A stretch of 64,000 bases of DNA from the NCBI RefSeq assembly GCF_017562075.2, contig NC_054081.1, positions 3,055,652 through 3,119,651 of the forward strand, in the 5' to 3' direction. Below, piece by piece: positions 51,501 through 63,410 of the stretch (the stretch's first letter is position 1; each line of letters opens with the position of its first letter). The DNA comes from Anopheles merus. Its lineage: Eukaryota; Arthropoda; Insecta; Diptera; Culicidae. The notes under the pieces are model-generated. The model was not told where the DNA came from. It saw only the letters and a list, made by a program, of their open reading frames with translations, and did no database searches. Both the position numbers and the translations under genes were made by a program.

Positions 51501-54500
51501 TTAACCTTCACGTAGATTTGTTTTATTATAGACACTGTTGTAAAATTATACAGATTAGTGGGCTGTACAATCGTTAGCAATCATGATTTGTGAAGAAAAC
51601 AAAACAAAACATGGGTAGAATTAAAAAAAAACTTTAATATCGTATCGTAAACGAAGAACTTGTGCGATGGAAAAGCGACGAACAGAAAATAAAATGAAAT
51701 GTACGAAATTAAGCGGAAATGAGGAAACATTTTCCAATCAAGCGGAAACTATAACAAATTACCTGCATCGAAACGATCCTGTCTCCCTCCTTTTAATACA
51801 CCATCGTCTCCAAGGGTCTTCTTTTGCGTCATTTGTTAAATGAGTTGGCACTTTTCGGTTTTCCCGTGGTTTTGCACAAAGCACAAAGCTTACCCTATTT
51901 TTCTGTGTCTGTGTATTTGCAGAAATTTTCAACCGCATCATCGCCATTCGGAAGCTGTACGGAAGAATCCAAGGGTTCAGCAGGGCGTGGAACGGCCCGC
52001 TGCCGTACGTGATGATCTCCAAAGCGAGCGCCGTCGAGGTAAGTTCGAGGAGTTTATGGTGCGCGAAGCCTTCCAGAACACGGCCGGCACCCGCCGTTCG
52101 CCCGAAACGTTGCATCATCGCGACGATAAAAGTTAAAGTGATTAGAGCCGCAAAGGTGGCGGTTGTAAAACGAGGAAGTAAATAAGCGGGAACCTTCAGC
52201 GCATCCTTCCACGGTCCCGATCATGACCTCGGCATTGTCTCGGCGCTGATGCGCGGCGTTGTGTTGATTAAACAGACACGACGGCGCTAACACGCTCGGC
52301 CCATCGGCTCGGTGTCAATAAAGCAGGGCCGGGGGAGGTCACCCCAAAATCGTAAAAGGCGACCAAAACCACCGGTGGGTTAAATGGGAAAACAATCGAC
52401 CGCGCGATGACAATCAATCGATCACACTGCCATATAAAAGGATGGATTTTGGTACAATTACTCACCATCAGATCACACATAACATTAAAAAAAAAACCTT
52501 AGTGGCCAGCTTCGCGCCATATTTTCCGCTTGTAAACTACCGCAAGGGCGCCCGTGTGTGTGTTTGTCTGTCGGGCAAACAATAGACGAGCTGTTTAAAA
52601 TCATAAAAAGCCATTAGAAGCAATGTGCGCGTGCGATCGAGCTAGAGCATCTACCACCGGAAGCGGTCGGCTTTTATGGACCACCCCTACCTTCGTGTGT
52701 TGCACGAAGATTCTAAGATCAGTTGATTGTGCAAGACATTACAGGAATTTAATTTTTATTTTTTGTTTTGAAAAAGCTACATAAAAAAATCGATGGAAGC
52801 AAGCATTTGTGCATTTTGAAAAGGTAAAAGTGAACGTGAACCTGTTTTTCGTTTTCCTAAGGCATCCGGGAGAGTTTGTTTATGGCGTGAAGCGAAATCG
52901 AAACGTCGCAAACGGGGCACACAGCAACGCTTCGATTAGGCTTCTCGAACGTTCTGTATTCCAACGCCTTGGGCGTCTACTGTCGTCAAAGAGCGAAAGG
53001 GAGACAAAGAGCGAGACTAACGCAGCTACTAACGCACATGGCGAGACAAGCATTTGATGGAAAGAAGAAAACAAAGATAAACACGACGGCACATCGACGA
53101 GAAAGCAGACGCACCCAGATAACTGTACCGTTTCGCCTTTGGATGGTAAGGAAATTTCTTCTAGAACAAAAAACGAACGCTCGATAACAGTAAGAGACGA
53201 AAACTGATCACCGAGAGCATAAACAAGCGTAAGATCGGTCCAAAACAGCCCCCGGAAGGAGCCCTTCGTAGAAAAAAAAAACACTTCATGCAGTAATAAC
53301 TAAGCAAATTATCTGCTTACAGAAGATACTAGCAGCGCCTAGCGCAATGTGTACTTCAAGTCTTTTGGCTGTCTACTCATATTTTGCCGATTTGCGCCCA
53401 GTGAGCTACATTTGCCACTTTAAATGTTAGCAAACCTTTTCTTTAATGTGCAATACATCCTTCTTTGCAAAGGCATTTCTTCCATCCAGTTACCTTATTC
53501 TGCGCAACTTAATATAAATTCAAGTTTGAATAACCGGTTTAAATTATCATTAGAAAAAAAAAACACATCGTCATAACACCATTTGATTGGCAAAAACGAT
53601 AAGTCAGCAAACAAACAAACAAACGTAAACATGCAAACGAAAACCTTCGATCGACACTGCTTGAGAGCTCCCTGAATTCTTCGACGTTGCAACCGAAGGA
53701 TGGACTTTTTCGCCTGGTCACACCATTCCATACAGCATCTCTGAGTGAGCTCCAGCCAAGCTGAAGCTTCCCACTCCGCTCATTTCTTCCATGCGCAGTT
53801 CTAAACCATTTCTTTTGAAGCAAATATTTCGAGAATTAATGTTCGGGCACTAGGTTTCTCGCCTACAGAGGCCCAAGTCTCCATCTTTTACTGTTGATAC
53901 GTTGTTGCTATCCGTTGCTTAAACCGTTTCTTTGCTTGTCGACTAAAACTCACTTCTAATGCGAGGTGCTGCCAACGATGCTAAGGTCAATACATTTCAG
54001 CTCTTGCCTCTGGCCATGCTGCCTTGCGGGCATGTGTTTGCTGTGGTCGCTTCTGGCCGGTTCGGTTCGCTTCCGCCAACGTGGTGCTGTGATCTTGTGC
54101 AAAGAATTAAAATTTGACTATCTACACATGCAGCGCTCGATTCGGGTACGCTTAAACCGGTTAGCGCATATTCAACCCCCTTCCTCCCGCTTCAGGTACG
54201 CCAGCAAGGGGGCAACTTTATATCAGCGAGAGACACAAACGTTTAATAAACAAATACGCACCCGCCAAACCTAGTCTAGCCACGGTGGGAGCTAATGCTG
54301 CCCACCGCTATGTTGCTATGTTCCGGTTTTGTTCGGTCTCGGCAGGCAATGGCCTGACCTTCGGACGGCTAGGAATCAAAATTAGGTTGTCTCGAAGTTA
54401 CAAAACCATTTGTCGATTTCAATTTCACCCAGCAGGCCGAACATCCCGAGCCCGTCACATTTCCGATGCGTGCCGACACTCGCCAACTCCAGCACGGCCG

Positions 54501-57500
54501 TTTGCGATCTGGTAAAACAAAACACGTCTAATGATATTCCATTAGGCAGCATTGCAACAGATCGTTGCTCCGGCAGGTTTGCGCAAAGATAAAGGTAGAA
54601 GCAAATTAAAACAAAACCTTCGCTGCGACGAAGACAAAACAAAAAACAAAACAGCATGTTCGACAAAGATTCGACGTTGATGGGCATTAGACGTCTTTGT
54701 CCACCCCGCCGGACACCGTTTTCGTCAGGCATCGTTGGCTGAACTCATTATACAACATAGTAATCTCGCAGGTTTGGGCTGGTTTCGACTCACCGAAGCG
54801 CTAGCCCCCCCGAAAAAAAAAAACTGCTGCTTTATTTCATTTTGTTTAATTTAATCTGTACCAATGGTGGCCGATTAAAGTGATCGTTTCTGATTACGCA
54901 TTTACGACTTGCCGATTTTACATCTTCACTTGGTGGTGCGCTACGCCAAACGATAAAGTAAAGCCAAAGTGGCAGCTGCTGCTTTACAAAGATCAGCAAC
55001 ACGCAAGCCCGTTAAAGAAATCAATCTCTTCGCTTTAATCAAAACCGAGTGAAACTAGGCGATGCACTACGTAATCACACATCGTTGGCAGCGGTGGCTG
55101 AAATTTTGGAATACAGCAAACCCGCACACGGTGCCAGTGTTTGGCGTTTTGAACCTCAGGCAAACAACCTTCAACAGCCGACACAGAAAATATCGTTTTA
55201 ACAACAAAAAAAAGGGAAAAATCAAACACGTGTATAGCCTTTCGATTTAGCGGCAGAGGAAGAAACGGTCACAGCAGGCAGTGGAGAAACAGACGAAACA
55301 GAAAACTACGTCCTCGATCTATAGCCCGTGCGCCCGTCTCTTTTTATTGCCAATCTTTCCTCTCGCCCGCCCCCACTCCCCTGTAATCGTCCACACACCA
55401 TTGTCCAACGGTTTACAGATAAACTCCGATAGAGCCACCTGACGCCCTAAAAGCCCAAAACAGTACGGTGCTCCCACTCTCGATAGGAATGGCCGAAAAA
55501 TGAGCGTCTGTGCCGATACGTTAGACCAGCACAAGGTTTGCCTTTCGGATGAGATCTGCGGATCGAAAGCGGTCGTTTCTGTAGTTCGTTTTGTTTGATG
55601 ATTAACTACACTCCACAGCCAGCAGGCAGCAACTCCGCTGTCGGGTCGGAATTTTAAGGATGAGCCTTAAAAGCGTTTACTAAAGATAGGCTGCAGTGTA
55701 CAGTGTTTTGTGTCCGTCTGCCACCGCAATCCCAATTGACGACCTTGACGATTTCAAGAGCAGGCGTTGGCCTACGGTTGAGCAATACCTGGGGAATGAA
55801 CCATTTCCCACGGTCTTCGTACAGTGCATTGCGCTTGCTTCATCGTACGCAAGGTATTTTCGAATATCGTGTACAGTAACGAGCGGAGAGCTGTTCTTCA
55901 GTTGCTGGAGAAACATCCAATACCACTGCGGGCGACTCCAAAAACCTCTAAACCGGATCCCGATAAGATGTGCAACTAAACTCCCAACACAGGATGACCC
56001 TGTTGGCACTCTTCGTCCACGCCTTGCACTCCTGGGGGTTATGATTCTTCGCTGAACGAGCAATGTCCTCTGTTGTGGAGTAGAACTGCTAAGAAATTAA
56101 GGTAGAAAACGAACTTCAATCTTTATCTCCAAAAGGCCTACCAAAACCGGCTTGTGCTAATATATCCCGCGACAGAATGAACGATCCGAAGAGGTCGTTA
56201 CTCTCTCTTTCGATGGTTTTTCCAGAACTTGCAGAAGTAACCACAATTGCTCCGCAAACACAGCCGTCCTAACAACCTAATCAAAAAAGTGTTAAATAGA
56301 TGTACCAAGCGATGGGAGTACATTGCGCGATGGCGTAAATTTGCGCGACAACATGTATGGTGCAACGATCTCCTGTCGCAGTTTTGTTTTGTTCTATGGG
56401 CAGTTCTACAGCGCCCACCAGAACTCTGAGTGAACATACACCATGCTGGTGCTCGAATTGGGCGCATTTTTTCAGCAGCGAATGCCAATCGAAACGGCAA
56501 ACAAGCGAAAATCCTCCAAACGGAGATGTGTTTGATTCTACGTCTGTTGGAGTAGCCGTGACGTCCGTGCCGTTAGAGTCTGATGCGCAGTTGTCCAAAA
56601 TGTTTTTTATGTGATGCGGATTTAATAGCTGCTTTTGCAAGTCGCTGCCCAAAGTCCAGACACACAAATGTCACGCACTGTATCATCCGAAACCGAAGTT
56701 AACCTTGGAAATTTTTAAAATACGATCCCTTTCACGGCGTCTTGAGCGCGCTTCGACCAAGCCAACAACAGCGCTTGCTGCTGGAGCTGTTGTTAGGTGA
56801 TAGCATTGGCATCTTTAGATGCTCCAGTAGGGTTCGCACTAAATTGAGTCCATCTCTCTCTCTCTGCATCACCCGACAGCGCATCCTTGGCAGCCAGAAG
56901 CACATCGAGAAGAGCCACGACTACGAGTTCCTGAAACCATGGCTCGGTACCGGGCTGCTGACCAGCGCCGGCAAGAAGTGGCACCCGCGGCGCAAGATCC
57001 TCACGCCGGCGTTCCATTTCAAGATCCTGGACGACTTCGTCGACATCTTCCAGGAGCAGAGCGCCGTGCTGGTGAAGCGCCTCGAGGCGGAGCTGGGCAA
57101 CGAGCAGGGTTTCAACTGTTTCCCGTACGTGACGCTGTGCGCACTGGACGTGGTGTGTGGTAAGTAGGGCCTGCCGAGCGTCGGGCGGCATCAGTTATCG
57201 TATTTAATTATGTTTTCGCACTCTTTCGCCACAGAAACGGCCATGGGCAGGCAGGTGAATGCGCAGTGCAATTCCGACTCCGACTACGTGAAAGCTGTGT
57301 ACCAGTAAGTGCGACAGGGTCAGGTCCGCCTCCTCCAGCGGTGCTTGATTGTAATCTTTGTGCTACGTCTCCTCTTCTCCATTTTTTCAATCTCTCTTTC
57401 TCTCTATCCCGCTCCCAAAACATAAACCACACACAGAATTGGAAGTATCGTCCAGAACCGGCAGCAAAAGATTTGGCTACAACCAGATTTCATCTTCAAG

Positions 57501-58415
57501 CTCACGCAGGACTACAAGAACCATCAGAAGTGTCTCGCCATCCTGCACGAATTCTCCAACCGCGTCATCCACGAGCGGAAGGAGGAGATCCGACGCCAGA
57601 AGCAGCAGCTGGGCGACAAAAACAACAACAACAACAACAACAGCAATGGCGGTGGTGGTGCTGCTGGTGCGGATCAGGACGGCAACAACAACAAGGACGA
57701 CTATCTGTCGCACGAGGAGCTGGGGCGCAAGAAGCGGCTCGCCTTTCTCGATCTGCTGATCGAGGCGTCCCAGGACGGTACCGTCCTGTCGCACGAGGAC
57801 ATCCGCGAGGAGGTGGACACGTTCATGTTCGAGGGGCACGACACGACCTCGGCCGCCATCTCCTGGATACTGCTGCTGCTCGGCACCGAGCCGACCATCC
57901 AGGACCGGATCGTGGAGGAGATCGACCAGATCATGGGCGGCGACCGGGAGCGCTTCCCCACGATGCAGGAGCTGAACGAGATGAAGTACCTGGAGGCGTG
58001 CATCAAGGAGGGGCTGCGGCTGTACCCGAGCGTGCCGCTCATTGCCCGCCGGCTCACCGAGGACGTCGACATCGACGGGTACGTGCTGCCGGCCGGCACG
58101 ACCGCCATGATCGTGGTGTACCAGCTGCACCGCAATCCGGAGGTGTTCCCCAACCCGGACAAGTTCAATCCGGACCACTTCCTGCCGGAGAACTGCCGCG
58201 GCCGGCACCCGTACGCGTACATCCCGTTCAGTGCCGGGCCGCGCAACTGCATCGGCCAGAAGTTTGCCGTGCTGGAGGAGAAATCGATCATCTCGGCCGT
58301 GCTGCGCCGGTACCGGGTGGAGGCGGTCGATCGGCGCGAAAACCTTACGCTGCTCGGCGAACTCATCCTGCGCCCGAAGAACGGGCTGCGCATACGGATT
58401 TCGCGGCGAACCTAG
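48566..58415 (+). CDS. CYP4C: CYP4C-type cytochrome P450, gene C
   Basis: The third paralog. Five exons: 48566-48785, 51923-52038, 56880-57159, 57235-57304 and 57437-58415, joining to 554 aa. Internal exon lengths equal those of A and B, but introns 1 and 2 are large (3137 and 4841 bp). The N-terminal anchor is at about 17-38 and the hinge PGP at 54-56. The loop before the KKRLAFLDLLIEA helix carries seven consecutive Asn (291-297), then a Gly/Ala run and NNN, the longest loop of the three. The I helix reads EVDTFMFEGHDTT, keeping Glu361, the residue that in CYP4 enzymes forms the covalent ester to heme. ExxR is E420-R423, and the heme loop FSAGPRNCIGQKFA has Cys500. An ER-bound lipid or xenobiotic monooxygenase is expected. 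AATAAA lies at 59057-59062. Confidence 0.93.
48786..51922 (+). other. Intron 1 of P450 gene C
   Basis: 3137 bp, donor GTGAGT and acceptor TTTGCAG. It holds a poly-C run near 49674-49688, GT and CA runs near 50.05 kb and no supported nested gene. Large first introns often carry enhancers, but no specific site could be identified. Confidence 0.7.
52039..56879 (+). other. Intron 2 of P450 gene C
   Basis: 4841 bp, donor GTAAGT and acceptor CGACAG after a CT-rich tract. The matching introns are 1013 bp in gene A and 71 bp in gene B. No nested gene, SINE or extra P450 exon was found. The reading frames seen are short and unrecognisable. Confidence 0.7.
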
Positions 58416-59249
58416 GGCGAACCTCTCTTCCGTAGCAGTTAGCGGCAGGGCGCGTTATGACAATAATAGATACTACGCGGGTGCATGACTTCAGGGCAGG
58501 GAAAGGCGTGTTGTGAGCTGATGTATTTTTCTCTTTTCCCTCTATTTTTTTTGTTGTTGTTTGTTTGCGTGTTTGCTGAACCGAGCTGTCAGCGTTTTGC
58601 GTTCAGTTATGAATAGATTGGTTGCGTTTATTCATAATATTGAATCATTGCGGCCGTCCTCTCAGTCTGCTTTCAGCCCGTAAGAGCTTTTCTGTTTTTT
58701 TTTATATTGGGACTTTTACTTTCTTTTCCCCTTTCTTTTTTCTTCGGGTGTAGCTAGTAAGTAAGAATATATCGAACTTTTGTTTTAGATTTTAATGATG
58801 CGAAACATGTAGGACGCCTACGACAAAAAATGCATACTGGAAAAGCGGCACAGCACACGAAAGATCTATCTGCAAAACAGTTGCACGTGTCACGATCCCG
58901 TACGAAAAACGCGAAACGAAAAGCGAAAAAAAGAGCCAAAGCATTCAGAAACCAGAGCGGCAGAGTAACGACGGGATCGAAATGATCCTCCCAAAACGAT
59001 CGCGATGCAATTGTATAGTGCGTAATGGAAAGCAACGATTTATGGTAATAAGTTGTAATAAAAACTGACACATATCAACACACACACACAAACACGCACA
59101 ACGCCGGTCTGGCTAATGCATATATCGATAAATTGTATTATGAAACGTTTACATGCTTGGTACAATTATTATTACGTCTAAAGCACTAGCTTAACAGTAG
59201 GCCCCGACAGTTACGCTCCGCCGTGTAATATTTTGTTGTTTTTCTCTCC

Positions 59250-59251
<2 letters not shown>

Positions 59252-59319
<68 letters not shown>
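59252..59319. repeat. CT microsatellite
   Basis: About 34 CT units, nearly perfect. The minus strand is a pure GA purine run, so triplex (H-DNA) formation is possible. Confidence 0.95.
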
Positions 59320-59324
<5 letters not shown>

Positions 59325-59568
59325 CCCTTGCCGGCGTTGCGACGCCAGTATGTGAAGCATGAAATTTGGCCATTTCATTTGTGTATGGAAGCGCCTACCG
59401 ACGGCCGATTTTAGCGAAACGCATCCTTCGCCCGTTACGCTACGTTTTATTTTGTGTTAATTTATGTTTGCGATGTAATTCCCTTCGCATCCCGTCGGAC
59501 TTGCTTTCCGGCGGATGAACGTCGGGAAGGATTTGGTGTCTTTCCTTTCCTTTCCTCTACTTCCTCTA

Positions 59569-59662
59569 TTTGGCGTAACCGTCCTACGCGAACATGCCGG
59601 CCTTTGCAGGCCTTGCTAGCGGGTGGACGGTCCGGCGAGTACGACTGTACCACGGAACCGCC
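59569..59662 (-). mobile_element. Old SINE fragment
   Basis: On the minus strand it begins GGTTCCGTGGTACAGTCGTAC and ends GGTTACGCCAAATAG, with a shortened, rearranged middle. The tail matches the subfamily of the 9592 copy. Confidence 0.6.
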
Positions 59663-60375
59663 GCTTCCCCCGTAATTCCTTTCCTTTTTACCTTCACTTA
59701 ATCGCTAGCAGTGTCTTAACCTACTTAACACACAAAAAAAAAAGAGCTGATTTGGTGAACAAATCCTAAGCAAGGGAACTGCTGTTGCGGGTGCAACCAG
59801 TACAGCCTCCATGGAGAGATAAAATGTTAAACATAAAATGAATTAAAACTGAAAACACGTAACCGCTCTAAACCGGACTGGAACTCTGCGCGCTAAAGTT
59901 TCTCGCGAGCCTTAATGATGTATTTTTTGTTGTTCGTTTACCCATTTGTGTGTTTAATTCTGATACGTATAGGTTTTCTATTTCTTTGTGTAATGATAAT
60001 ATTACCGCAGCATTATATATATAAATATGAATCGTACACGAATAGCTGTCGTAGATGGCGCTGGTTCCATCGACGTGCAAACAATATAAAAGTATGTAAA
60101 CTAGCGTAATTGAATTAACACGTGTTGATTGCGCGTGTGCGAGTGCACGCACAACGAGAGGCGTATGCATCAATGTAAATGCGAAATAAAGCATCAACGA
60201 AAAACTACAATCTCAGTTGGAAAAACAAACGGTCAGCCGAACGGGGGAAGGGGATGCAAAATGCAAACCGGGAAAATTCCTTTACCCTTCACGTGCGCTT
60301 CCGCTGTTTCCCCCCACTCGGCTTAGACGATGTTACCATTCCGCCTAATGCAAAGTTGGCATCGTGGCCCGCGAT

Positions 60376-63198
60376 TTACTGCGCCCGCAGCTTGTTCGGA
60401 TCGTGGTAGTGCGAGGGCGCCACGCTCGGGTGGGGCGGTGGCGGGAAGCATCGCACGTGCTCCACGTTCGAGCCCTCGATGTCGTTGCTCTTCAGATACT
60501 TGTTCAGCACGGCAAAGATCTGAGAGTTGAGCACCTGGAAGCGGCGGATGCGATCGACCATGCGCTTCAGATTCTGGTTTGGAGAACGGGAAGCAAATAC
60601 AATTAGAAGACACGGTTCGTTCACTTCCTTTGGGGCACGAGATACTTACGATTCCCTTTACCGTGTCGTCCTTGCCGTCGACGCGCTGCACGCGCAGGAT
60701 GTGGTAGCAGAAGTCGAGCGCCTCAAACTTGCGCTGCTGGTTGAGCAGCACGATAATGGTGCAGCCGGCCCAGTGAAGCCCTTCGCCGAACAGCTCTCTG
60801 CAAAAAGAGCAAGGAAAAATAAATAAACGGCATTAGTGGTGGGAGCTCGGAACCGGACCTACCCGATTCCGATTCCATGCTCGGAATCAATTACGGAGCT
60901 GATTCCGATGCTGGAATCGATTCTGATTGAGGAGTCGATACCGGAGTCGATTCCGGATTCGATTCCGGATTCGATTCCGGAGTCGAATCCGGAGCCAATT
61001 TCGCAGTCGATTCCGGAGCCGATTCCGAAGTCAATTCCGGAACCGATTTCGATTCCAGAACCGATTCCGATTCCAAATTCGGTGCCGATTCCGGAACCAA
61101 TTCTGAATCTGATTCCGATTCCTGAGCCAATTCCGGAGCCGATTCCGGAATCAACTCCGGACCTACTATCCGGAATCGATTCCAGACAACTTCGGAGCTA
61201 GCCGGAATCGATTCCAGAACCGATTCAGATTCTGTAGCCGATTCCAACTCCGGAGCCCATTCCGGAAACAATTCTAAAGCCGATTCCGGAACCAATTCTG
61301 AAGCCGATTCCGGAACCAATTCTGAAGCCGATTCCGGAACCAATTCTGAAGCCGATTCCGAAATCAATTCTGAAGCCGATTCCGAAGCCAATTCCGGAAT
61401 CAACTCCAGACCTACTATCCGGAATCGATTCCAGACAAAACCTCCAATTTTCCCATCACTAGTAAGCACAATTACAGCAGCTTTGTACCAAGAAATATAC
61501 TCACTCAACCATGTATTCCGTGCCCGCCACCGGGATGCAGTAGACGAACTGTAGCGCCGACCAGAGGCGATGAAACTCGGAACACTCGTCAATGTTCATC
61601 ACGCCATTGATCGGTGGCGGTCCCATCCAGATCGGATCGTCCAGGAATGATTTCACCCGCCCGAGAATGACCTCGAAAATGCTCAGCCCGCAGCACAGCC
61701 GTTCGCGGGTCAGCAGGTCCCCTTCGCGGGCAATCATCGCTTGCTGCAAATGCAAATGCAAAGGTTAGTTCCGACTACAAAACAAAATAAAAAAAACCCG
61801 CTCTCGCTCCCCCATTACCTTTGCCGTGCCGAGCTTTTCCACGTTCGGCACGATCTGCAGCGAGGCGTACTTCGCCTCCAGCCGCTTCTGCTTGCTCTCC
61901 GGCTTCTCGCCGTCCTTGCAGAACGGCCGGGGCAGAATGTTCTGGAAGGGGGCGGCGTGCAGCAGATCGCACACCTCCTCCTGCGACAGGGCCTGCTCGA
62001 TCAGCAGACAGAACAGCAGCGAGTTGCCCATCTCGCGGAACGACTGGAACAGCTCCGTCTTCGCGTCCGGGTACTGCACGATGTCGACCAGGTGGGCCTG
62101 ATAGTAGCTCAGCACGCCGGGCGAACCGTAGTCGCACAGCGGCAGCTTGCAGCACTTCGGCATCGCCGACATGAGCGTCTTGGTGAACTGCAGCAGATTG
62201 CCCTGCACCAGCGGCTTCACGATGTCCTTCAGTATGATCTCCATCACCACCGCGATGCCCTGGTAGCCGAGCAGGCGGCAGATCGCGTGGAAGTGGGGCG
62301 CCCCGACGAACCCGTTGTACTGGCTGTACTGCGTCGAGTAGGCCGCGTTCAGCGGCTTCGACCCCCACAGGTAGTAGTGCGACATGACCGGGGCCTTTTC
62401 GCGCGTGATCGGCCCCGAGAACGCGATCTGCAGCTTGTTGCGCACGAACCGGTTGGTGGCCGCGTTGTAGCAGTAGTTGGCGAGAAAGTCGTAGTTCAGC
62501 TCGACAAACACGTGCAGCGTGATGCGCCCGTACGGTGCGAGCACGTTGTGGTTCGCCTCCTTCAGCATCGCGTCGAAGTCGTCCAGCGCGAGCCACTTGG
62601 ACAGCAGCTTGTGGCACAGCTTGTTCACCGACAGCAGTGCCTCCAGCTCGACCACGCCGGTAATGTCGCTCGCCTCGAACCGGCAGATCGCCAGCTCGAG
62701 GCTCTTCTGCATGTCCGCGTTGATGCGCTGCGTGATCAGCTTGTTCAGATCGATCGAGCGGCCGAGCAGCTGGACGTGCCGCTGCTTCAGCAGCGTCTCG
62801 TACCGGTTGTTGCGCGGGTAGGACTGGAAGTTGAACCCGAGCACCTCGCACTCGACGCGGAACCGCTTGTCCAGGTAGATGCTACCCGCCAGCTGCTTGT
62901 AGTGCGCAAACACCTGCTCGCTCAGCTTGTACACGAACTGGTCGAAGCAGAGGTTCACCTCCGCCTCCACCTCGTCGTACAGGAACTGCTTGCGGAAGAT
63001 GGTGAGCGCGTACAGGGCGGAATCGTTGTACAGGTCGAGCGGGTAGAGGACGTACTCCATCATCGACGGTTCCTTCGTGCGCAGTATGTGGTCGGTCAGG
63101 ATCCAGGGCATCGACATTTCGATCGGGAACTGGATGCGCTTCTCCATCGTGATCAGATCGCTACACTCTTCGTTGTGCTGGTGGCGAACGGTACATTT
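60376..63198 (-). CDS. Sra-1: CYFIP/Sra-1, C-terminal part (WAVE complex subunit)
   Basis: Four exons on the minus strand: 63198-61819, 61743-61505, 60797-60650 and 60573-60376. They join in frame to 654 residues plus stop, about half of the roughly 1250-1290 aa protein; the rest lies beyond the right edge. CYFIP is the Rac1-binding subunit of the cytoplasmic WAVE regulatory complex and controls Arp2/3-driven actin branching; it was also described as an FMRP partner. Family hallmarks are nearly unchanged: KRIQFPIEMSMPWILTDHIL, LYPLDLYNDSA, NRYETLLKQRHVQLLGRSID, EANHNVLAPYGRITLHVF, CRLLGYQGIAVVME, LLIEQALSQEEVCDLLHAAP, AREGDLLTRERLCCGLSIFE and NVEHVRCFPPP. The insect tail ends SHYHDPNKLRAQ. 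The exon's first about 18 residues (KCTVRHQHNEECSDLI) fit the family poorly, so its 5' boundary is uncertain. Confidence 0.95.
60836..61459. mobile_element. TA-flanked minisatellite element inside a CYFIP intron
   Basis: The ends GTGGTGGGA (left) and TCCCATCAC (right) are inverted copies with one mismatch, and each is flanked by TA (60834-60835 and 61460-61461). The interior is a degenerate 12-bp array of ATTCCGGAGTCG type, with an internal duplication: CCTACTATCCGGAATCG occurs at 61162 and again at 61411, 249 bp apart. The open frame is a Pro/Glu/Ser/Ile repeat (ESIPESIPDSIP) and not a protein. It lies in the 707-bp intron between the exons ending at 61505 and starting at 60797. Confidence 0.65.
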
Positions 63199-63410
63199 CT
63201 GGAATATGGAGGGGCGGGGAACGAACGGTTCGGTTAGTTTTGGGAAGGTACATCTTTTCAAATTTAGAATCAAAATTACATTATTAACATTTTTTAGAAC
63301 ACGAATAAGTTTGACTGCATCTGTAGACATCTGATGCTCATGATTTAAAGCCCATTTGTTCATAATTTTAATTGACGTCATCAACTGGATTATGTCTCAA
63401 ATTAGAACTA
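63199..63410 (-). other. CYFIP intron sequence next to the acceptor
   Basis: The minus-strand frame stays open here, but a good pyrimidine tract and TTCCAG acceptor end at 63199 and the translation shows no CYFIP similarity. It is read as intron. Confidence 0.6.

Larger units (their letters stand above)
58416..60375. other. Convergent 3' region between P450 gene C and CYFIP
   Basis: The 3' UTR of gene C probably ends just after AATAAA at 59057-59062. The CYFIP 3' UTR enters from the right on the minus strand. Between them lie a long CT repeat and an old SINE fragment. No gene was seen. Confidence 0.6.

Noticed and set aside
60836..61592. Pro/Glu/Ser/Ile repeat frames in both directions
   Set aside because: They come from the 12-bp array within a CYFIP intron; splice sites on both sides exclude it from the message.
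61741..63237. 498-codon plus-strand frame opposite CYFIP
   Set aside because: It is the antisense of the large CYFIP exon and includes intron sequence at its start; no domain is recognisable.
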